A stretch of DNA of 64,000 bases from Hypomesus transpacificus (lineage: Eukaryota > Chordata > Actinopteri > Osmeriformes > Osmeridae), in contig NC_061077.1 in assembly GCF_021917145.1 (NCBI RefSeq), positions 14,341,420 through 14,405,419 on the forward strand. Reading direction: 5' to 3'. Of the stretch, positions 12,640-22,376 are shown one piece after another (within the stretch, counting starts at the first letter, position 1; each line of letters begins with the position of its first letter). The notes beneath the pieces are model-generated. The model was not told where the DNA came from, made no database searches, and saw nothing but the letters and a program-made list of their open reading frames with translations. Made by a program: the position numbers and the translations under genes.

Positions 12640-13800
12640 GGGGAATAATACATGTAAGGATACGGTTTCTATGTATGCTCACACTCTACTGGATGATTTG
12701 AAAGTTCAATTGTATCTGAGTTCAATGTTACTTGTCCTGTATACCATTTGGATGGGTCACCTTCATTCCTGATGTTGCTGACTATGCTATTCATACAACT
12801 TTAGCATACTACAGAAGATATAGTATATGGTTGATTTTTTTGTTCAAAGAATTATGGGAAGGTAGTGGAAATATATACATTTAACCACACTGTGTTTATG
12901 TATGCTAACGGCCTGTTGCATGATTTGCCTGTTGCATATGGACCTGTAAGTACTGTACAAGGGCATCACCATTTTGGGTTCCTCATGCAGCTAACAATGG
13001 CACCATGTGGGTATGTGGTAAGAGTGCTTATTATTTTCTGCCAGCCAACTGGTTAGGAACATTTTACCTTGGGTTTATTGTAGGAGCCCTCAGACCTGTA
13101 GATGGGTTGCCCCTGCACCCCTTTCCCAAACATTGGTGGCACCGCCACAAAAGAAGTATTATTAAAGCAGATGCTAAGAATCTGGGATCACATTACGTGG
13201 ATTAAATAGTACCTCAGTCTTGTCACGTTTTCAGCTGCCATTTTCCCTGTGTATGGTGTTATCACTGCCTTTACAGATATTAGGAGCTTAGCACTAGGGT
13301 TGGAGTCTATTGGTAATGAGACAGCCGACGCCTTAACTGCAGTTGCTTCTGAGATGAAGGCCATAAGGCAGGTAGTGCTACAGAACCGTATGGCACTGGA
13401 CTATCTGTTGTCACCTCTGTGATAGGTCATGACTGATGTACTTTTATCCCAGATGAATCTGCTAATATCACAAATATGCTCACATTAAAGAGATAATTTC
13501 AGCTTTTGGGGGAACCTGAAGCTTGGAATTGTGCTGACTGACCTCCTCTGTTGGGGGTTTCTTTTTCGACTATTATTCAAATGGGAATCACTGGATTGGG
13601 CATGTTAATCGTTGTTGTGCTGATTGTGGTTTGTGCTTAGAGGATGTGTACTGCCTGCTGTGTACAGTGCTGTGCAGTGGGCTCTCGTAAGGCTTCCAGT
13701 AAGATTATGGTAGCCCAAAGTAAGCCACAGACAAAAGCAAGCAAAACTGACGATTACTGTATTGCCCTGAGAATGATGGACATGTCTGATATGTAATCTT
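12640..13800 (+). pseudogene. ERV env remnant (SU end and TM)
   Basis: Env resumes right after the inserted element. Around 13000-13200 is a surface-subunit C-terminal stretch with a WVCGK / LPANW / YLGF pattern, then a basic furin-like site (RHKRS) near 13140-13155. A transmembrane-subunit ectodomain follows at about 13260-13420, with the heptad-like RQVVLQNRMALDYLL region that corresponds to the conserved TM segment of gamma-type Env. A hydrophobic membrane span follows near 13575-13640. Stop codons (for example near 13204 and 13421) break the frame. Established family knowledge: TM mediates fusion. Here it is disrupted. Confidence 0.7.
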
Positions 13801-14323
13801 AAGTACCAAGTGACTACTTTGCCAATGTAATAAAGATGGCCATTTGCCTCCTTCTATTTTCCAATTGATATACAATGCTGAATGCAATCTGAAGAGATCT
13901 GTCCTTAACCACAGATCAATTCATAATAATTAAAGATAATGGTTACTTTATTAATTGTATACTGTTTGAAATGCTCTGATTTTACATGTAATGAACAGTG
14001 TTTGGTCTATACCCTGCTGTGTTGAGCTCATGAGAGCATGACCCTTGGTTATGTCCAGTAGAGAAACATGCCTATGTTTCTACAATCATTGATAAACTGT
14101 CATTATGCTATTCACTTCATTGACTTTGTACCTTTTCATCTGATTAGGTAGTAACCTAATACCTATAATCCTATAATCATGTATGCTGTGCTGAGTAGTA
14201 ACAGATACTGTATTCTTTGATTGTTAAGGTTTTGAAATGCTATGAAACTTGTGAAATGTAAGGCACTACAGCAGGCCCCATATAAACAGTAGATACATGT
14301 TTGTTGTGTTGACGTTAAACGTC

Positions 14324-14335
14324 AAAAGGGGGGAC
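14324..14335 (+). other. Polypurine tract of the ERV
   Basis: The purine run aaaaggggggac immediately precedes the TG that begins the LTR, which is the expected position for plus-strand priming. Confidence 0.7.
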
Positions 14336-14839
14336 TGTGGAAGAAATTTAGATTTCCTGTGTGCTTACATTATTCACTGATCAAGAGAACTAGTCATTGG
14401 ATAGTAGTTAGTATGTTCGCATGTAAGCTTGCTATTAATAAGAATAGATTGTGTATGTGTCAGGGTTAATAGATGTTCGAGGTCAGGAGAAAGTTTTGGG
14501 TAAATGTTCCTTGTCATGACTACAAGGAGAACTCCAACTATGAACTCTCTAGTCTGAGTGGTCATGTGTTGGGAGCTGTGAATCTCTTTCTCTGAGACTG
14601 TTGTAACGTCATTACTGCCTGACTGTCACTATCTATGTTTGCATTCTTGTGCCCTATAAAAGATGGTCCTCCGGCCTTCAGAGCCGAGAGAGACATGATT
14701 GAGACCTAAGCCTGGTGTTGTGTTGCATTTATTGTCAGAGGTCTGGTTTTCTCTCCCAATCTGCAGATTGATAATCCTTATTAAAATCCAGACCTCAACT
14801 GAACTTAGTCACTCCGTTTATGAAGAGACGGACAAAACA
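14336..14839 (+). mobile_element. ERV 3' LTR
   Basis: Begins TGTGGAAGA directly after the polypurine tract and ends ...ACAAAACA, about 504 bp. Inside are a TATA-like box (ctataaaaga, about 14654-14663) and a polyadenylation signal attaaa (about 14780-14785), in the order expected for U3-R-U5. The right boundary rests on the CA end and the length only, because the partner LTR is absent from the window. Confidence 0.65.
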
Positions 14840-17048
14840 CTTTCCTCATCACTGGCCTTCCCTGACTTGCTTCTCTGTCTGGGAGGGGATGGACGGGGCT
14901 CTGGGCACGGGGAGGGGCTGGGGTCCAGGACCGGTCCATGAAGATGGATGAAGACCTTGGGTTCTCTGCCTCACCCTCATACAAAGTCTTTCTGGGTGGG
15001 GCAGAGCTGCTCTTCTCTTTAACATATGGGGGAGGCTCTATCTAGAGTCCCATGATCAGTTTTGGCTGCGAGCAGGCAAGCCTTAACTGTGTCACGATAG
15101 TTCTGTCTTTGTTGTTCGTACAGCTTCAGAACTCCAGCTTCCTCCTTCTGAGTTTTTTCTTGACCGATCCAGAATGGCTGTGATTGGCGACCAGGACCCT
15201 CATGTCGTTGCAGAGGCTTAGATCAAAGGTCCCGTGCTCCGGCCATGACGGTGTCATCTTGGCAGTGCGCTTAGGCCATTTCCTGTTCATCTCGAGGAGA
15301 CGCTCTCGGAGAAGAAGATGTTGGAGGCTGAGGACCTCCTGGGCGGTCACGCGCGGAGGCCCAGCTGGCACGGTCTGGTCAGGCGACAGGATAGCTCTGG
15401 CTCCTCCCTCTACCGGTCTTTTTGGCACACTCATGATGCGTTTGGGATAGAACAGGCAGATCTAAACTTAAGGATATGAGTGTTACTGGCCAGTTTATAT
15501 ACATATGCCACTTGTCATATATAGATTCCTGTATCTTCCTTAATATACTTTATGTGTGAATGTATATGAGTTGTTTGTTGAACGAGGCAAATGTACAGCT
15601 GACAGTAATGGAGACACACTCATTGTTCTTTCTTTTTTTATTTTCATAACCGTCAACAGTTTTATTTCTACTCCTTTTATCAGTTTTCAAGCAACAGGGG
15701 TCCAAATGCCCGGATCAGCATCTGGAATGTTCAGAGAACAGCATGTAAGATAATTGTTTTTCACATTTGTTCTGTCTCTGTTTTTACAGTTTACTTTGAT
15801 CATTTTATTTATTTAATCTTTGATCTTGATTTGTTTTCTAAAATATTTCTTTACAACTTTTCTATCAAATAGTTAAATGATTGTTCTCTTAGAATTATAA
15901 CATTCTTCATTAATTCAACTTTCTTATCATAGTTCTGATATACACACATACTTGAGCAGCGCCTTTTGACCCTGCTCAGCCCCGCCTGTACAAGTCACTT
16001 CTGTTCTCAGCTGTGAGTATGCGAATGATTGCGCATTAGACGCAGCTTTCGTGCCACAGGCTCCCTTTCCTGGTTTTCTTCAGGACTATACGTGTTAATA
16101 TCAAAACTGTCAATTGGTTCATTTCTTCGTTTCACCTGACTCCATTTCACACGTATGCTTTTAGCATTTTTACTGATATTTTAGTCTTGTCCTCCTATCC
16201 TCCCGCGGCAGCTTTTTGTTAACACAGCTGTCTCAGGGAGTTTTCAGAGCTAGGCAAGACTTTTATCTCTCGGATTATGCCATAAAAACACAGTCTTTCA
16301 TTATATACATTATATACATTATCTACGGATATCTATCGTCTGTTAGTTCAGCACGTCTTTAAGATAAATCATACGGGTCATGAGTCCTAATTTACTTTCG
16401 ACTAAGATACAGGCGTCCCTGCTCTCTGCTGTCACTTGTTGTTATTTTAGTGAAAACTAGACAGGACATAGATGTTACAATAATACAATTTGTTGAGGTC
16501 TGTTAAAAAGGTTAGTCACGCAGATGCTCGTCGAATTTTTAACATCTTTGGCTAACATGATTTTTTCCAACAGCCTTGTTTTCAGTCTAACGACAATTAC
16601 AGTCATTCCACACGTGTATCATTTGTTGACCAACCCGATTGCCCGAACCCTTGGCTATTACCAGTTTAAATCAAGGTTTCTAAACGTTATGGTTACTCAG
16701 TTTACTCGAATATCTTTTTACTGGGCCATAAATAGTTTTTGCACCATAGGGCAGCTTTATCTCCTCTAGGAATCGCCGGATATCCCCTAAGCCCAACCCT
16801 TACCGAATACGATAGTTTTGAAAGCTTTAGCAAGAAAACAATTACATTCATTATCCTTTCATTCAGGAAGACATACAGGTAACTTATTGTAACTCAACGT
16901 TTGTAACCGACTTCCTGCTCGTAATCAGCCTTCTCACTTTGCTTCAGTTCAAAATTCTCAGGCATTCAAAGGCATTCTCAGGTTTAAAGGTTTTTTAATT
17001 GCCTACCTTCGTCCAAATGTAGATCTCTCCTGAATCTCGTCGGGCTGT
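14840..17048. other. Intergenic/unclassified between LTR and second satellite block
   Basis: AT-rich DNA with no intact gene that I recognise. It includes a possible degraded coding fragment on the minus strand (see 14985-15434). The rest, 15450-17040, shows only short open stretches with no recognisable domain. Confidence 0.5.
14985..15434 (-). pseudogene. Possible degraded coding fragment of unknown origin
   Basis: On the minus strand one frame is open from an ATG at 15434 to a stop at 15126 (102 codons). Its second half is charged and plausible as protein (QHLLLRERLLEMNRKWPKR). From about 15170 downwards a different frame becomes the better-looking one (EEAGVLKLYEQQRQNYRD, then KACLLAAKTDHGTL) and runs to about 14995. 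This pattern suggests one coding sequence with a frameshift. I do not recognise the family. It could be a processed pseudogene, an exon of a decayed gene or a chance ORF. Confidence 0.35.
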
Positions 17049-18080
17049 TTGGCCATTAGAATTCAGTTTTTGAGACTTTCTTTTTTTCATTGCTTTAAAG
17101 TGCTTTTCAGCTCCTGAACGGCGTTCTCAATGCATTTACAAGGTTTGGCATATAACTTCTGGCTGAAAGGTTTTCTTGATGTTTTAACTGTTATAACATG
17201 ATTCTGTGGTCGTTTATACATAGTGAAGGTCTTTTCTGAAGATGTTTGGCCATTAGAATTCAGTTTGTGAGACTTCCATTTTTATTGCTTTAAAGTACTT
17301 TTCAACTCCTGAATGGCGTTCTCAATGCATTTACAAGGTTTGGCATGTAACTTCTGGCTGAAGGGTTTTCTTGATGTTTTAACAGTTATAACATGTTTCT
17401 GTGGGCGTTTATACATAGTATGGGTCTTTTCTGAAGATGTTTGGCCATTAGAATTCAGTTTGTGAGACTTTCATTTTTTTATTGCTTTAAAGTCCTTTTC
17501 AGCTCCTGAATGGCGTTTTCAATGCATTTACAAGGTTTGCATGTAACTTCTGGCTGAAGGGTTTACTTGATGTTTTAACAGTTATAACGTGTTTCTGTGG
17601 GCGTTTATATATGGTACAGGTGTCTTCTGAAGAATTTAGGCAAACAGAATTCAGTTTTTGAGACTTTCATTTTTCATTGCTTTAAAGTGCTTTTCAGCCC
17701 CTGAATGGCCTTTTCAATGCATTTACAAGGTTTGGCATGTAACTTCTGGCTGAAGGGTTTACTTGATGTTTTAACAGTTATAACATGTTTCTGTGGGCGT
17801 TCATACATAGTAAAGGTGTTTTCTGAAGATGTTTGGCCATTAGAATTCAGTTAGTGAGACTTCCATTTTTTATTGCTTTAAAGTGCTTTTCAGCTCCTGA
17901 ATGGCGTTTTCAATGCATTTACAAGGTTTGGCATGTAACTTCTGGCTGAAGGGTTTTCTTGATGTTTTAACAGTTATAACATGTTTCTCTGGGCGTTTAT
18001 ACATAGTAAGGGTCTTTTCTGAAGATGTTTGGCCATTAGAATTCAGTTTGTGAGACTTTCATTTTTTTATTGCTTTAACT
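17049..18080. repeat. Second block of the ~196-bp satellite
   Basis: About five monomers of the same family as 1-5938, starting mid-monomer at ggccattagaattcag and ending at tattgctttaa. The monomers are more diverged from each other than those of the first array and do not show its higher-order variants. Orientation is the same as the first array, which fits one original array split by insertion or rearrangement. Confidence 0.9.
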
Positions 18081-19376
18081 AGTGTCTGTATTGCACTGAG
18101 ATGCTACTAGCTAGGTTATCGACAAATCAGAGCAAATTTACAAATTAGCCGTTTCATCAATAAAAGAAGAAAGTTTTTAGCGACTGAACTGCTTATTTCT
18201 CGTCACATTTTAATTCAGATGCTGATTTACACGTACCGTTTAGCTGAAATATGAAAAGTAAAAAATTACAGTTGTGAGGTTTGTCTGCCTCGCTTGACAT
18301 CTTGCAATGACTTCTGGGAAATCAGAAGCGTTCTCTCTGGTCAAGTCACCATCCGATGCATCCTCGATAAAAGGGGCGGATCAGGAACATTTCCGGGTAT
18401 TTTTGGCGTTCTTGGTGACTTGTGTTCTTTGGATTGGAACCATACTTGGGCAATAAACGATGACGTCAAACGAGTTCGCAAGAACACAAGAACGGAAAAA
18501 AACGTGGATTGATAAACAGCCATTCTCTGCTCCCACTCTCGGGAAACTTTCGGGTTCTGAACTGGTTGCAGTTCCACTCAAGTTCCATATGAGGGCGCTA
18601 ACGGTCGAGTGCAGAATGAATGGAGGTCTATGGAGCAATACCCCTCAAAATCCACTTTTATCAGGATATAATTTTTTGTCTGGTAATTTGAATTCTGAAA
18701 TCGAAAGGGGAGACAAAAAAAATTCACACCACTGGGTGTTAGAATTTGTATAAGTCGCCTTTCTGTTCTAAAAAGCCTTTGAAAATGGCATTGACTTCAT
18801 AAACATCGTACGACCAGAGCTACTGCTTGACGGCAAGCTCTGGTTACTTCCACTTTACTCTCGAGGCATCGACAACACAGCTGACAGGTTAGGCTCTCCC
18901 TGTCAATACACATGCTAGAAAGAGTTTGGCTTGCTAATGTTGTTGCTAATGTTGCTAATGCTCTGACATTCTGGTTCTGCTTCGGATGCCATCAAGCGGG
19001 ATCTCTGGTCGTAGTCAGTCCTTCACTAACCAATCAACATTCGTTAGCAGAATGCTAGCGTGTTATGGGCAACAACGACTTACCCTGTAAGAAATCAAAA
19101 TGACATAAGTACTCGTTCATTCAACTTTTGACCTGTAATCCATGTTGAACATGCAAAAACTATAATCAAATCTGAGATTTATCAACGACAATCAGGCGAA
19201 AGAGACAAATTTAGCCGTTTAGCTCCATAGACTCCCATTCATTTTGCACTCGACCGCGATCACTCCCAGTGGAACTCGGGTGGAACTGCAACAACATTCG
19301 GTACAATGGGGCTTAATAGGGAGTGGGCAGGCTCTCCTTAAACAGGCTCTGGTGGGAGTTCTCCATAGAGTTAACA

Positions 19377-19911
19377 GGTGCGTTCGACATAGACTGCGGC
19401 TGCATGAAACGACCGGCGAGAGTAGCCGCTTGCAGTCGGGGAGGAGTTGAAAACGGCTCTGTGAAGTCGGATATTCCAGCTTCTCGTGGTTTGCTGCGTT
19501 GATGTCAGTCATGGCCGATCAAGCGCTGTTTGCTTACTTTACCTTATTTATAATTTAACTTGGTCTTTCCGTTAGTGAAGAGGCTGACTAAAACCTTTTC
19601 TTCAACACATTTTTTATTCAATTAAACTTTTTTAAGCGTTGGCGAAGTTGTCGTGTGTGAGTCTGGCCAATCATGAAATAGCTGTGTCGTCACTTGAACC
19701 CGTGCAGTTGCTCTTGAGAAAATGCGCTCGGCTACACAGCCGGCAGTTCTCGAATCGATCTCACGGTACTTTGATGGCGACGTCACAGTGACGTGTCCTC
19801 GGCGCCGTCTCAAGTCGGACAAAAAGTCTAACCAGAATGCACTTTTTCAAGTCAGCAGCCTGCAGCCGGCTGCGGCGCCTCATGAAGTCGGGTCATGTCG
19901 AACGCACCTAA
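19377..19911. mobile_element. MITE, 15-bp TIR
   Basis: A 535-bp interval bounded by aggtgcgttcgacat and its exact reverse complement atgtcgaacgcacct. It has no coding capacity. No clear target duplication could be read at the flanks (gagttaac / aatataac). A second, truncated copy lies inverted at 21120-21511 and ends with the same 15-bp terminus. Confidence 0.6.
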
Positions 19912-21119
19912 TATAACTAGAGTAAGCTACTTTTGTCTTCCAAGATGGCGTCCCCATTAATTTCTATGAAAAGTGCTAAGTGGCGCAGTGAGGCAAGCGA
20001 GAGCGCGGGACGTCATTTCCTGATAAAGACACGAAGTTACACGAACTCTCGTAATTCGAGTACGTCATTTCCTGATTTTCTATCCGGTGGTGTCCCAAGC
20101 ATAGATATCTTAACTCTATGATAGATATATACGGTATAAAGGCCCAAGAACCGGGACCACATTATTCCTCAATATGCCTCCTAATCTTTAATGTTAGGAA
20201 TACTTTTGCAATACAGTTGGGCTTATATGTTTTGTTGCAAAAACAGGAATTATGGCTAGTAATTTCATCACAACACCTCCCTTACCAGGAAAGGGATGAA
20301 GTCGCACTGAAAGTTAAAATAGCGTGGTAGATAGCGTGGTAGATAGGGCAACCAGCCAGGTCGCGTGCTCTCGTTGTCCAGGTCTCGTTCCATTATGAAT
20401 TACATTGACAGCTTCTATATTTCCTCGGTTATTGCTTAAGTCCTTTCTTGGTTATAAATAGGAAGATCGGTTGAATACAGGTGGTAAAGGATAGGCCTAC
20501 GTAAAAGCACGGATCAGTGGTTAAGTAGTAGGCTTTAATAGGTTAGGTATTATTCGAATAAATATTCTATAGCCACCTCTTAAAAAAAGAACACGGCAAG
20601 TTATATTATGAACTCGTTTTTTATCGCTTAAAAATTGGAAAAAAAACTTAAATGAACACGCAATTTCACCATTGTTGCTCCATTGAAATGAATTGGGTAA
20701 GTAAGTAAGTAATACTTTATTTATAGGCTATAGCACTTTTCATAAAAGAATTGCGGGTAGGCTAATTAAAACGTGCCGAGGTCACGAAATATTCTCTCCA
20801 TTGAAATGCTTTGAAAAAACGTGTAATATTCACGAAAAAAGTGCTAATTTCATGAACGTGTCACGAAATATTAGATTATTTTTCGTGACTGGGATCACTA
20901 TATGAAACGGGCGATTGTAATCTCCTGCCCTTCTGCTTGTTTAAGGTCCAGGGTGGCTCATTATTAACACACACGGCTTGGCATGTCATTAGACAAATCG
21001 AGTAATTCCAACCGTCTAAACTACTGGTAGGACAGGAGGTGCCCTACTTGATTCAAATGGGTGATTTGTTTGTGATTTTCTGCGATTAAATCGACTGATT
21101 CATTCTGTATCGGGTGCAA

Positions 21120-21511
21120 GAGCAACTGCACGGGTTCTAGTGAGGACACAGCTATTTCATGATTGGCCAGACTCACACACGACAACTTTGACTCATGTTT
21201 TGTAATTATTCTGACAACTTCAGTTTCGCCAATGCACAAATCCGGACCAAACAGTTTAATTGAATTAAACAATTATTGAAGAAAGGGGTTTACTCCGCCT
21301 CTTCACTAACGGAAAGACTACGTTTAATTATAAATAAAGCAAAGCCTAAGCAAAACAGCGTTTAATCGGCCGTGACTGACGTTAACGCAGCAAACCACGA
21401 GAAGTTGAAATGTCCAACTTCACAGAGCCGTTTTCAACTCCTCCCCGAATGCAAGCGGCTACTCTCGCCGGTCGTTTCATGCAGCCGTAGCCCATGTCGA
21501 ACGCACCTAAT
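21120..21511. mobile_element. Truncated inverted copy of the 19377 MITE
   Basis: The reverse complement matches about 19377-19720 over several hundred bases, for example actctcgccggtcgtttcatgc, gttttcaactcctccccg, agcaaaccacgagaag, cctcttcactaacggaaag and tttcatgattggccagactc. It ends with atgtcgaacgcacct. It makes a roughly 1.4-kb-spaced inverted pair with the complete copy. Confidence 0.6.
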
Positions 21512-21545
21512 ATCTACTAGTAGGCCTACCTAGTGTGTCCCCCCT

Positions 21546-21658
21546 AAAGGCCGTTATATGCTACTCCGTACTATACGATTACGGACACATGGGAAGGGCC
21601 TAAGCATAGTTGGAACGCCCTAAAAACGCCCTCTCCGTCGTCTGAGGGGCCGTCGGAG
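21546..21658. mobile_element. Left part of MITE-like element split by the 9.8-kb transposon
   Basis: Starts with aaggccgttatatgctactccg, the same terminus seen at 55764 and, inverted, at the right end near 32735-32762. It also contains acggacacatggga and cgccctc blocks shared with 49780-49810 and 56480-56510. It breaks at tcggag (21653-21658), the target duplication of the inserted element. Confidence 0.6.
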
Positions 21659-22376
21659 TATGGAGTTAGATTAGTTTCATAATTCAAACAAACAAACGCA
21701 ACACGATTCAAACAAACTTAACACGATCCAAACAAACGTAACACGATTCATACAAACATAACACGATTCAAACAAACAAACGTAACACGATTCAAACAAA
21801 CGTAACACGATTTACAAATGTATTTCGTGATTCTTAAATGTAACGCGATTCACAAATAAATGACCCTATTACATTCGTTTGCAACCTGACAAACACAAGT
21901 TACAAATCCCTGCATTCGTTGGTGTGAATCCCTGCATTCGTTCGTGTGAATCCCTGCATTCGTTCGTATGGATTTTTGGAACTTTCCTGACGCGCTTAGA
22001 TTCACAAATGCATTTTTTCTAAAAGATATCCTCTGCAGCCTATCAGATGTCTCCAATTTTAGCCAATCACAAATGGACTACAACGACCTTACCCGCCATA
22101 GTAACGGACTTGACATCACGAACAATGGCGTCTGGTGGTAGCCGCCCACCAAATGTAAGTGAAATATAGCTTGTTAATCTTATTAAACCGATTATCATAC
22201 GTGATTGAATATTCTTGAGAATGGCAGGATCCATGTTTAGTCATTTTAAGTGTTTCCTAGGCTAACGTTTAGCAAGCTAGCTAGTCAATGTCTAACTTAA
22301 CCTGGGCTTGCTAGCTAACATGATGGATACAGTACAGTACTGTACGATTGATGCATTAGTTTGCGGTCAAGCCAGG
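21659..22376 (+). repeat. Left TIR of the 9.84-kb transposon
   Basis: Reverse-complement copy of 30779-31497, with about one mismatch noticed in 700 bases (gtacgattg versus gtactattg near 22343). The outer part holds six or more copies of a cgattcaaacaaacgtaaca unit (21680-21815), then three copies of tccctgcattcgttcgtgtg (21906-21966); these could be transposase-binding sites. The inner part holds CCAAT-type motifs (22051, 22063), a tgacatcacg site (22111) and then exon 1 (22125-22154) with its splice donor. Confidence 0.92.
22040..22160 (+). promoter_or_regulatory. TIR promoter region and shared first exon (left copy)
   Basis: CCAAT motifs (22051, 22063), a CRE-like tgacatcacg (22111) and the ATG at 22125 in aacaATGG context, followed by a donor gtaagt at 22155. 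The same block is present inverted in the right TIR, ending at 31031. No TATA box seen. Promoter activity is inferred from position only. Confidence 0.5.

Larger units (their letters stand above)
5939..14839 (+). mobile_element. Defective endogenous retrovirus (gamma-type), 5' LTR missing
   Basis: Degraded gag, pol and env fragments lie in order on the plus strand, followed by a polypurine tract and one LTR. There is no 5' LTR or primer-binding site; the left edge abuts satellite DNA directly near 5938. Most of reverse transcriptase is missing, and many stops and frameshifts break every gene, so the copy is inactive. Gag, RNase H, integrase and Env resemble the gammaretrovirus-like group found in fish, as judged by motif, not by alignment. 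A TIR-flanked element (11062-12632) interrupts env. What is established: an LTR retrovirus carries gag-pol-env between LTRs. Inferred: loss of the left end by deletion or by rearrangement with the satellite. Confidence 0.85.
18081..21545. other. Nested small DNA-transposon remnants, no gene
   Basis: No coding gene is recognised. 18081-18290 matches the interior of the MITE-like family at 55764-56545 (shared tttcatcaataaaa, tttctcgtcacatttta, gtttagctgaaatatgaa). 18530-18640 and 19215-19300 are diverged inverted copies of each other (a gttgcagttccac to tctatggagc block). 19912-20080 is an inverted copy of 42965-43110. A (GTAA)n tract lies at about 20697-20713. Separate entries cover 19377-19911 and 21120-21511. 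Confidence 0.6.
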
